64,000 bases of DNA from Lactifluus volemus (lineage: Eukaryota > Basidiomycota > Agaricomycetes > Russulales > Russulaceae), in contig WTXI01000025.1 in assembly GCA_022376515.1 (NCBI GenBank), positions 124,001-188,000 on the forward strand. The letters run 5' to 3'. Both the position numbers and the translations under genes were made by a program. The notes under the pieces were generated by a model. The model worked only from the letters and a program-made list of their open reading frames with translations, searched no databases and was not told the origin of the DNA. Below are positions 34,481 through 44,441 of this stretch, one piece after another. Position 1 is the stretch's first letter. Each line of letters opens with the position of its first letter.

Positions 34481-37400
34481 TCAAAAATCCTGGGGCACAG
34501 AGTCGGTGGAGTCAACCATATCCTTGATAAAATGTTCTTTGTTGTCGTCAGACAACTTCAGGAGCCCTTCCATAAGCTGGTCACAGGTGATTTCTTTTCT
34601 TTCTTCTTCAACAGCCCGCACAGCGGCAGGGCGCTGAGCAGACTTGTCGCCCTTGTTCTGGTTCTTCTTCTTCTCAGGGCACATGCGGCTCACATGGCCC
34701 TGCTGGTGGCAAATGAAGCAGTGACCTTCCGCCACTAACTTCTTCTTTTCTTCAGGGGTAGGCCCCCCTGTGCGGATGGCATCAACATCCATGGCGTCAG
34801 AGGGTCGTGGTTTTGTTTGCCTGTCCTGCTGGTACCTCCCCAATGCTGCAGCAAGGTGTTGGCGGAAGTTCTGACCTGGCCTGTCTCCAGAGGTGGCTCT
34901 GGCTTCGATCCACCTCCCTTGACACCTCAAGGCCGCATCTTGCCATCCCTTCAAAGTGTCGGGCAAGGTGGCCTCAAAATCAATGATCTTTTTGCGGAGG
35001 GCCTGCTTCAAGCCATCCTTGAATCAAAGGAGGGTCCCTTGTTCATTTGGACCCCACTTGGTGAGAGTGATTAGTGTATTGAAATCATTGATGTATGTTT
35101 TAAGGTCCTCCCCATGCATCTGCAGGGTGAGCAGACACCCCAACGCCTCCTCTCTGGCCACAGTGTTCTGAAATTGAGCTTTGAATGCTGTGTTGAAGTC
35201 CGTCCAGACCTGCTCATTGTTCAGATCAATGGCCAGAAGGTGATTTGGGTGCTGTCACCACATCACTACCCCATTCATCAAAGGCTGGATGATTCCATCG
35301 ACCCACTGGTTGACTGCTTTGCCTTGGATCCTTCCCACACAGGTGAGGACCCACATGTAGGGGCTGCTTATGGAGGGGTGGTCCCGATTCATCTCCCAGA
35401 AGACTGTGAAGGCGCAGCAGAAGCGTGTGAGGTTGTCGCAATCCCCATTGAAAATCTCAGGGATTGTGCCATAAAGGGCCAATGGGTGGGGCGGCTGGCC
35501 TCCTGCTGGTTGTCCTCCTGCAGGAATGCCTCCTCCGCCACCACCACCACCACCTCCACTTCCTCCCAGCTGTGCCCCAGCCAGAGGTCCTCCTCCAGGT
35601 TGCCCAGAGGAGCTGTATCCTGTGATGCCTGCTAGTGTGGTAATAGCGGTGCCAACCGTAGCTGACCTGATGAACACACTACCACTGGGCACACTAGGAT
35701 GAGGTTGTGGAGAGGGGGAGAGAGCGGCTGGAAACATGGTGGGATCCACCAACATTCCACTGGTTGGGTCTGTCACCATTGACACACTAACATCAGAGTA
35801 TGGTGATTTCATTTGTTTCTGCACTGGGGGCACTTGCAATGTCGAGGTTGGTTCAAGCTGCTGATGAATTCCAGGGGGAACACTGGTTAGAGGGGGTTGT
35901 GTGGCTTGATAGACCAGTTCAAACAACTGCATCAGGAAAATCCGAGTTTTTCTTAACAGCGCTTGAGCATGCTTAATATGACTTAACAACACTTCTAAGC
36001 ACTTTTAAGCAAAATGTCTCTAAGCTGGTCATGCTTAGGCTAAGCTAGGTCTTCTCCTTAATTTGACTTAGCCAGGGCTTATTGATGCTTATCTTGGGCT
36101 TAATTCACTTAAATGGCAGCTTAGATCTGTGCTTACCAAAAGTTCTCAAGCACACAGATTTAGGGCAATAAAAATCATATATTGAGCTAAACTACAACAT
36201 GACTATGTACAGGAGACAATGGTTCCACCAGCCTTGGTGGAACAGCCCTGGCAGGGGTGGGGGCTGCAGGGCCACAGGGAGGTGGTGGTGGTGGTGGTGG
36301 TGGTGGAGGCGTGGGAGAAGGCCGCAGGAGGCATGGGAGGAGGCTGCGGGAGGCACGGGAGGAGGCACAGGAGGCGCGGAAGGAGGCGCGGGAGGGGGCG
36401 TGGGGCGTGGGAGGCGCGAGAGAACGCGCGGGCGGAGGCAAGGTGCATGGGAGGTGAGAGAGAATGCGCAGGAGGAGGCGAGGTGCGCGGGAGGCGCGAG
36501 AGAACGCACGGGACGCACAGGAGGCGTGGGGCACGAGGGAGCGAGGAAGCGCAGGAGGAAGCGCAGGAGAAGGCGCGGGACGTGGGAGGAGGCGTGGGAG
36601 GAGGCACGGGAGGCACGGGAGGCACGGGAGGCACGGGAGGCACGGGAGGAGGCATGGGAGGAGGCGCAAGACGTAGGAGGAGGAGGCGCAGGGGTGGTGG
36701 TCCAGGCAGCAGAGGCAGCAGCGTGGGAGGAGGTAGTCAAGGAGGAGGAGGAGGCAACGAAAAAAAAGAAAAAAAGTCAGTTCGTGTTGAGGCGGGGCAG
36801 GCAGCATGATAATGTACCAGGACGTCGGCGCAGGCAGCGCGACAATGTAGACTGCCTCACAGAGGCAGTGGGTCCAAGAGGAAACAAAAGTGGTGGGGGA
36901 GGCGCGGGCACAGGAGGCGCATGACGACGCGAAGAGCCAGAGCCAGAACAAGAGCCAGAGCCAGAGCCGGAGCCAGAGAGGGAGCCAGAGAGGGAGGCAG
37001 AGAAGGAGGCAGAGAAGGAGGCAGAGGCAGGGGCAGAGAAGGAGGGGATGCGGAGGAGGCAGCGGTGGGACGTGTTGGGGCGAGGCAGACAACAACGGAG
37101 GGGGATAGAGGGAGAGATGGAAAGGGGCGGCAGACTCGAGAGGCACGAAAATTAACATTGTGCAAACAGTAGTAAATAATACACCCACTGTAACGACTTA
37201 GTGAAAATTTCGCGAGTTGCGACTTAGCATATTTTTTTTCGGAGTTTAGTTAAATTACATAAATTAATTTTTTATTTCTGTTTCCTTGTCTTAAGTGTCT
37301 TACACATCTTAATTACTTAATGTGCTTATCTTTGGCCTTGATTTGCTTAGCTGTTGTACATACTCATTTTCTAAGCAAAAAATAAGCAGCTTGAGCAACT

Positions 37401-37907
37401 TGACAGGCTTAAAAATGAAATAAGCTGGTTAAGCTGTCTAAGTTTTTTCTGGATTTTCCTGATGTGTCCAGTAGGTGAAAGTGCTTCGGGTCGTTCTGGG
37501 GTGCTTCCAGATCCTGAGCCTGCCGGTGTTAAGGACAGCGCGTGTACTGGATAGTCTGGGTGCTGTGGATCACTTGGTTTCCACTAGCCGAGTTCAAATC
37601 GTGCAATGTCTTCGTCTGTGATATATCTCCCTATCTCCATTGTGTAGGTCTGTGGTTTATTGAACCACTTGATGTGATACCACTTCTGGTTGATAAACTC
37701 AATGGGTCCATGTGGATCTCCTTTGTCAAAAGCCCAATAGGCACTCTGCTTGGGGTTTTCTTGACGTTCTATCCAAAAGGCGTGCCCAACTACGTGGTCT
37801 GGGAGGTCTGGTTCGTTTCTGGTTTCAACTCTGATAAGCTTCCCCTTCTCTGTGGTCCAACGAACTGTTATGGAAGCCATTTTGTCGAGCAGTCGCCCAC
37901 TCTTCAC
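34481..37907 (-). pseudogene. Gypsy-B copy 1 gag, split by a CATCAG element
   Basis: N-terminal part 37907-37465 (MASITVRWTTEKGKL...), C-terminal part 35939-34481 with the Ty3-type capsid core (YGTIPEIFNGD, MNRDHPSISSPYMW, GWQDAALRCQGRW) and an intact CCHC knuckle CFICHQQGHVSRMC, ending VPQDF-stop. Removing 35940-37464 and one TG rejoins CCT ACT GGA CAG TTG in frame. Stops: TAG near 37584 and TGA near 35255; the latter is shared with copy 2. A Gly-rich tract lies around 35530-35580. Confidence 0.8.
35940..37464. mobile_element. CATCAG element, 1.5-kb member (1525 bp)
   Basis: Starts CATCAGGAAAATCCGAG and ends GGATTTTCCTGATG, flanked by TG on both sides (35938-35939, 37465-37466). Both ends are rich in GCTTAA/TTAAGC words. 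The middle (36230-37100) is GGAGGCG-type purine-rich low complexity, then a module near 37145-37270 (cacgaaaattaacattgtgc...gacttagtgaaaattt) shared with other loci. The long ORFs inside are low-complexity artefacts. No transposase. Confidence 0.85.
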
Positions 37908-38077
37908 AAGAGGAGTGGTCTCAGTAGCCTATGAGTTGTTCACTCCAACAAGATGAACGAAAAATTTCTGTGCACTCTGGCACACACTTTCTCGGCCTGA
38001 AAAGAAAGTGGGCAACAGTCTGGTTCATTTGGGGTACACTTCTTGTGACGAAGAAGTGGATGGATAGGAGCTTCAGC

Positions 38078-40424
38078 TTATGGCACGATTCCTGAGATTT
38101 TCAATGGGGATCGTGACAACCTCGCACACTTCTGCTGTGCCTTCACAGTCTTCTGGGAGATGAATCGGGACCACCCCTCCATAAGCAGCCCCTACATGTG
38201 GGTCCTCACTGTGTGGGAAGGATCCAAGGCAAAGCAGTCAACCAGTGGGTCGATGGAATCATCCAGCCTTTGATGAATGGGGTAGTGATGTGGTGACAGC
38301 ACCCAAATCACCTTCTGGCCATTGATCTGAACAATGAGCAGGTCTGGACGGACTTCAACACAGCGTTCAAAGCTCAATTTCAGAACACTGTGGCCAGAGA
38401 GGAGGCGTTGGGGTGTCTGCTCACCCTGCAGATGCATGGGGAAGACCTCAAAACATACATCAATGACTTCAATACACTAATCGCTCTCACCAAGTGGGGT
38501 CCAAATGAACAAGGGACCCTTCTTCGATTTAAAGATGGCTTGAAGCGAGCCCTCCATGAAAAGATCATTGATTTTGAGGCCACCTTACCCAATACTCTGA
38601 GGGGATGGCAAGATGCGGCCTTGAGATGTCAAGGGAGGTGGATCGAAGCCAGAGCCACCTCTGGAGACAGGCCAGGTCAGAACTTCCACCAACGCCTTGC
38701 TGCAGCATTGGGGAGGTACCAGCAGAACAGGCAAATGAAACCACGACCCTCTGACACCATGGATATTGACGCCATCCACACAGGGGGGCCTACCCCTGAA
38801 GAAAAGAAGAAGTTAGTGGCGGAAGGTTGCTGCTTCATTTGCTGCCGATAGGGCCATGTAAGCCGCATGTGCCCTGAGAAGAAGAAGAACCAGAACAAGG
38901 GCGACAAACCTGCTCAGCGCCCTGCCGCTGTGCGGGCTGTTGAAGAAGAAAGAAAAGAAATCACCTGTGACCAGCTTATGGAAGGACTTCTGAAGTTGTC
39001 TGACGACGACAAAGAACATTTTATCAAGGATATGGTTGACTCCACTGACTCTGCGCCCCAGGATTTTTGAAGAGCTTGTGCCGTGCGACCTGGGTACAAG
39101 CCTTAGGACTGAAACGAATGTACATTAGCTATGCCAATACCAATGCTTTGAATTTGCCCATTTCATTTTCAAATGTCCACAAAACGGTTGCAGATGTCAC
39201 ATTAATCAACAGTGGAGCCATGAAAAACTTCCTTGATCAATGGACAGTCTGGTGATGGGGACTTAGCACCCAGAAACTTCCTCACCCTCGCTATGTGTAC
39301 AATGTGGATGGGACTCAGAACCAGGCTGGAATGCTCACGGAATACTGCATCCTTCGATGTCTTGTAGGGAGCAAGGACACCCTCCAGCGGTTCTATGTTA
39401 TCAACCTTGACAAAGATCATGTACTCCTGGGACATCCCTGGCTCTCAGAGTTCAATCCTCATATTGATTGGGCCAAGGGAGAGGTATGGGATGGAGGAGT
39501 GTGGATCGAAACCAAGTGGAGAAAGTACCAGCGTCCCCACCAAATACACAAGGAAAGGGAGAAGGAACCAGCACGCATTGATCACACCAATGTGGCCCAG
39601 GAATGGGCCATAAAGGTGCACCAAGAGCAGGTAGCCAGTGGGGGGAAGCACGAGGTGCTACCACCCCAATACCAGGACTATGCAGACGTCTTTGACAAAG
39701 AAAAATCCCATCGCTTCCCACCTTCACGACCAGAAGATCATGCCATTGTCTTGAAGGAGAATGCCCCAGCTACCATCAATTGTAAAGTCTATGCTCTCAT
39801 GAGGGAGGAAAGAGAAGTGACCAAGAAGTTCTTAAAGGAGAATGAGCAGTGGGGATTCATCGAAAAGTCCAACTCTCCTTGGTCGACCCCTTGGTTCTTT
39901 ATAAAGAAGAGAGATGGGAGTCTTCGACCCATCCAGGACTATAGGGAAGTGAACAGCTGGATGATTCGAGATGTGTACCCTATCCCTCGCATTGAACAAA
40001 TTCTGGAAGCACTGCATGGATGCACCCTCTTCACGGCATTAGACATTTGTTGGGGCTATCATAACATCCAGATTCACCCTGAGGATTGATGGAAAGCCAC
40101 ATTTAAGACTCCCTTTGGCCTGTACCAACCAAAGGTGATGCTCTTCGGCCTCCAGAACTCTCCAGCCACCTTCCAGCATTGCATGGATCGGGTCTTCGCT
40201 AAGATCATGAACCGCTACCCAGAGAAGGTGTTTGTGTACATGGACGACGTCTTGGTTGCCACAGGAGGAGATGTGGGGGAGCATAGGAGGATAGTCTGAG
40301 AAATCCTCAAAATGTTCCACCAAGAATCCTTCTTCCTCAAACTGTCGAAGTGCAAGTTTGAGCAGACCAGCATTGACTACCTTGGCATCCACGTGGAACG
40401 TGGGACTATCCGCATCGATCCTAG
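38078..40424 (+). mobile_element. Gypsy-B copy 2 (plus), truncated at both ends
   Basis: Begins inside gag (TATGGCACGATTCC) head-to-head with copy 1 and ends inside RT at about 40424, where unrelated sequence follows. No LTR. It is collinear with copy 1 over gag, protease and RT but lacks the hAT insertion, serving as its empty site. Confidence 0.8.
38081..40424 (+). pseudogene. Gypsy-B copy 2 gag-protease-RT (inactive)
   Basis: Gag core SISSPYMW and GWQDAALRCQGRW. The zinc knuckle is damaged (CFICCR-stop-GHVSRMC at about 38850). The protease triad is NSGA instead of DSGA (about 39213). RT keeps the intact active site VYMDDVLVAT (about 40237) but has TGA at about 40088 and about 40299. Thus copy 2 is dead where copy 1 is intact and the reverse. 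The TGA after VVMW near 38296 and the QDF-stop gag end are shared with copy 1. Confidence 0.82.
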
Positions 40425-40664
40425 TGTTGCCGCAGCTTGGCTAGCCACACCCCGACTTGGTAAGCCGCAGCTTTTTCCAGGAACGGCTTGACTTAGCTGA
40501 GTTCTCTACTCAGGAGCGGCAACTTCGACTTAGCTGTAGCTCTCAGTCGACTTGAGCCACACAAATTAAATTTAAAAAAATTCCTTTTTTTCTGCCCCTC
40601 CTAAGTTCAGCTCTCAACACATATCAATCCAAATATAATATTGTTGTAGAGTAGAATCTTTATG
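40425..40664. other. Unassigned segment between gypsy-B and the kinase remnant
   Basis: Begins abruptly at the gypsy-B break. It contains repeated words around agcttggct/cgacttagct/gcggcaacttcgact, then an AT-rich tail with tttaaaaaaattcctttttttc. It may be another non-autonomous element; no duplicated flank was identified. Confidence 0.3.
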
Positions 40665-41560
40665 CTAATAAAAACTATGAAGAAGGACATGCTGAAAGGA
40701 CTGGGGGCCCTGAACAATGGTCTCATTGGCGCATCGCTGTTGATGAGAGTAAGCTGGGGGGTGCGGACTCATTTGGGGGGATGCCACACAACAACACCAG
40801 TCACAGGGATCAGGCGCTTGGACACCTTGATGTAGTGTGAATGACCCCGGCCCCTGGGTGGTACTTGAGGCGGTGGATGTAGTAGGGTAAACCTGGGCGC
40901 AAGTTGTTAATGCCCCATGAGTTCCTTCTTGTGATAGGAGGTCATTGAATAGGCCATAAATGTGGTCATAGTCAGGCTTGTCATCGAAAGAGAGCGATTG
41001 GCAGTGTTCAAAGAAAATGCAGAACGCCTCTGGGAGGCCCAGGAACAACTTGTGCGTGGTAATTCCTCGTTTGCTTTCCAGAACGGTGCTCCAAATCGGA
41101 CCAGTCCCCAACACCTATAACGATGTTGGTGGGTTTGAGATTGTGGTGAATGATGTTACGAGAGTGAATGTATTGTAGGCGACAAAGCTGAGCATAGTCC
41201 ATGTTAGCTCATTGGTTATGGCAGCAGAAGACACGTTTACTTACAAGTTGCCCAGCCAGGAGTAAAACAGTCTTCATCGTGAATTGGAAACCACAGTGAG
41301 CAAAAAGGTCGTCAAGAGATGGGCCAAGGCACTCGACTGCCATCACATTGAAGGAAGACTCTATGCCAAACCAATGCACAAGAGGGATGCCAACCCCTTT
41401 GCCAGCATTAAGTTTCTTGTAAACAAGAAACTCGTGCTCCAGGGTATGAGGCACACTTCTCATTTGCTCAAATTTGAGGATGATGTTATCCCCAGGGACC
41501 TCAGATAAAAGATCACATGCAAGGTATACTTCATCTAATCACCAAAGCTTATGAGCCAAA
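40665..41560 (-). pseudogene. CK1-like protein kinase, degenerate
   Basis: Casein-kinase-1-type fragments: LEHEFLVYKKLNAGKGVG, HWFGIESSFNVMAVECLG, SLDDLFAHCGFQFTMKTVL, then after a probable intron (about 41185-41244) YIHSRNIIHHNLKPTNIVIG, and later LPEAFCIFFEHC and FDDKPDYDHIYGLF. The catalytic-loop HRD is HHN and the DFG region through subdomain IX is missing (jump at about 41110). It cannot be an active kinase. Agaricomycetes carry many CK1-like copies; here it sits between transposons, so it is probably a transduplicated or relic copy. The C-terminal extension shows no homology I recognise. Confidence 0.7.
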
Positions 41561-41744
41561 TACAGAAGCACATGTTTTCTGACATACGAGCAGGTCCTGA
41601 GGACAGTTTTCTTCACAACCTGAACCTCCCAGCTACTTGGACAATTTCCATGTAAATTGTGAAGATTCGAAACAAGTCTGGCAGAAAGTCAGATGACATA
41701 TCTTATCATAGTACCGAAAAACTAGGAATTACTCACAATACCGA

Positions 41745-43200
41745 ACTTGAACAGATGTAGTGTGGTGAATGGCACAATGAACGTTGCAAAATGTGGTGAG
41801 CAAGAAATGGGGGAGAAACTTGGAGTGATCCAGAGGGGGGGGGGTTGATCTGGTAGGGGGGGCACAGGAAGTGCAGGATGTGCAGGAGGTGGGGGAGGTG
41901 TGGGAGGTGCAAGAGGTGCGGGAGATGTGGGAGGTGTGAGAGATATGGGAGGCATGGAAGATGTGAGAGGTGTGGGAGGCATGGGAAGCGCATGAGGTGC
42001 GGAGGCAGCAGCGGAGGAGATGGGTGACGTACAAGGTGCACAAGGTGGTGGTGCAGGTGGGGGAGGCGGTAGCACAGGAGGAAAAGGAGGCAGAGACAGA
42101 GAAGGCAGAGACAAAAGAAGAGTTAGGACACTTGGGGTGGGGCAAGCAGCATGACAACATACCAGGAAGGGTAGACCGCCCCACAGTGCCAGTGGGTCCA
42201 TAAGCACTGATGTGGAGGAGCCAAAAGCAGTGGAGGCACAGGACACAGCAGAGGCAGAGACAGAGGCAGAGGCACAGGAGAAGAGAGACAGAAGGATGTA
42301 GCACGAAAATCAACATGGTGCCAACAAGAATAAACAACATATGCATGTGCCACATGGCACATACAAGACTTTCCATTTATGGAAATGTGAGATGGGGGGA
42401 CTCGGGGGAGAGCATCATGAAAATTTCGCTAAGTCGCTCCCATGCACCAACCACATGCATCTGTTGTTTATTCTTGTTTGCATGATGTTGATTTAAGTAT
42501 TCATCATTTTTGTGCCTCTGTCTTCCTCACCCTCTCTCCTCTTTGTCACTGTCATCTCAGTGTCTGGTCCTCACTGTCACCACTATGGCTCATGCCACCA
42601 CACATCTCACTGTCCATGCCTTCTCCTTGCCACCACAACTGCATTTATTGCTTTGCCCTAGTTTGTCCTGACTATTCTCCCACTTTCTCCACAGCCTCCG
42701 CTGCCTCCTTTACTGCTGCCTCTGCCACTGCCTTCATTACCGCTGCCTTCTCTGCTTGTGCAACTTCCATCTTCACTGCCATCACCTCTGCAACCCCTAG
42801 GCCTCCCATGCCCCTTCTGCCTCCTATGCCCCTTTTGCCTCCCACACCCCTTCTGCCTCTGTTGCAACTTCCTGTCTGCACCTACACTTTCTGCATCTCT
42901 CCCCAGTATATTGTCGTGTTGCCTGCCCCACCCCAACGTGTTCTGACTTTTTTTTTTGCCTCCTTTCTGCCTCTGCCTCTGCTGCCTGGACTACCACCTC
43001 CTGTGCCACTTCTGCATCCTGCCCCACTGTCTCCACAGCTGCACTTCCCATGTCCCTTGCCCCTCCTGCGCTTCTTACATGCCTTGCCCCTCCTGTGCAC
43101 CTTACCTTTCTCACACCTCCCACAATTCCCACACCTCTACCACTGCTTCCCTGTCTTGGATTGTTGGATATTGGGATCATGGGTGTAGGGGCAAGGATGC
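41745..43200. repeat. Inverted pair of purine/pyrimidine-rich modules
   Basis: 41745-42300 is GGTGCGGGAGGTG-type sequence ending in a module gcacgaaaatcaacatggtg...caagaataaacaaca. 42440-43200 is the approximate reverse complement, with ttgtttattcttgtttg and CTGCCTC-type tracts. The two arms share the phrase ggggcaagcagcatgacaacataccagga / cagtatattgtcgtgttgcctgcccc with the loci near 36790, 50205 and 53120. All ORFs here are low complexity. Confidence 0.6.
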
Positions 43201-43329
43201 ATGTTAATAAATTACATAGTTTTTTGTATTTTATCTGATGTTGTTGTGTATCTTGCAATATATATTTTTTAACTTTTTAAATATGATTGACCATAATGGA
43301 AACAATGTGAATATGGTGCTGAAACCTAC

Positions 43330-44392
43330 AGTTATTGATAAAAACTGTGGTTAATTTAGTGGAATAATACAAAATGTACCATTTGGAACTTTATTAAAGG
43401 GGCCACTAGGCATTGCTCATTCATTCATGGATATTTTTGTAAATTCTGTTCAGACTGTTCATCTGTTTCATTCATTAATTTATGCTCTTTAAAGCATAAT
43501 GCTATATAAATGAGCTCCATATGGCTAATTTTACCATGTAGGGTTTTTCTGATGCCAATGTCAACCCCTTTAGGGTCTGAGTTCAAACAGGCTATGCTAA
43601 TTTTGTCATACCATGGTTCTTGGACCAGAATGATATCAGCTCATATGTTAGTGTTGAGGAGGAAGTGGGTTGCTACATTATGGTGGTCCATATTGATAAA
43701 AAGAAGAATGACACATGTTATTAAGTAGATAAGGGGGGGGGATTTAAGTTCACATGGTCAGAACAGATCTCTCACTGAGTGGCCCACCTTCTTGCACAAG
43801 AGACAGATAACAGGGCACTCACACATATCTTAGGAAGTATGTTCACTGGCTTTCCTACACCTCAGGGGGTAGTTGATTGCATGGTGGCTGTCTTCACACA
43901 GATGGTAGTATAGGGCATCCTTGGAGAGCATGCAGCAGAAGCCTGTATGGCCAAGTTTGTGGCATTATGAGTACTATAGCATGAGTAGCTTGGCCAGCTA
44001 CCTTTTAAAGATAATGGCTTTGCTAAACATAGCCAAGTGAGAGTGTGACATGGCTTGGGTAATAGAGCTGATGGGGTCTAGAAAGGTGAAAGAGATGCTC
44101 AAGTTTGCACTAAAGATGGATTGCTAGGGGTGGAGCCAGTGAGGCTAGAGGATAATGTGCAAGTCAGAACAAATTAGGTTGTGCCTCACTTCACTTAGCA
44201 GCTGGTCTGTGGTGAAAAATTTGTTGAACCCTGAATCTCTGGTGAGGACCCCATTAAAGGTGACTTTTGCCAGGCCAGAGGAAGAAACCAGCATCACCCC
44301 TGGGAAGAATTGGGTTATAACCTGTTCTATTTCCAGCACCTTGTCAAAGGTAACTAGGCCTGCAAAAGTAAGAACAAAATTGGATGACATGG
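43330..44392 (-). pseudogene. LINE (Tad1-like) remnant: ORF1 gag with zinc knuckles, start of endonuclease
   Basis: ATG at 44390 starts MSSNFVLTFAGLVTFDKVLE. Further on the minus strand are two CCHC-like knuckles (QCHKLGHTGFCC-type near 43985; CLLCKKVGHSVRD near 43790), then the endonuclease phrase ADIILVQEPWYDKISIACL near 43610. The order gag-knuckles-EEP endonuclease matches non-LTR retrotransposons. Several stops (TGA, TAA, TAG) are present and no reverse transcriptase remains before the break near 43330. Confidence 0.6.
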
Positions 44393-44441
44393 TGGCTCAC
44401 TGGCCCTATCAGGAAAACCCATCTGGCCTTAAAGTGTATTA

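Larger units (their letters stand above)
27457..38077 (-). mobile_element. Gypsy-B copy 1 (minus), nested host of three insertions
   Basis: Order on the minus strand: gag (37907-34481), protease (about 34400-34060), RT/RNase H (32641-30857), integrase and chromodomain (30854-29532), a C-terminal extension (29501-28429), polypurine tract and 3' LTR. The 5' LTR is missing; the copy stops where the opposite-strand copy 2 begins (about 38078). It is interrupted by a palindromic element at 28660, a hAT-like element at 32642 and a CATCAG element at 35940. Confidence 0.85.

Noticed and set aside
36187..37188. 333-codon minus-strand ORF rich in Pro, Leu, Ala, Arg and similar ORFs on both strands
   Set aside because: All six frames are open because the DNA is a GGAGGCG-type low-complexity tract; no conserved protein features, and the tract lies inside a transposon.
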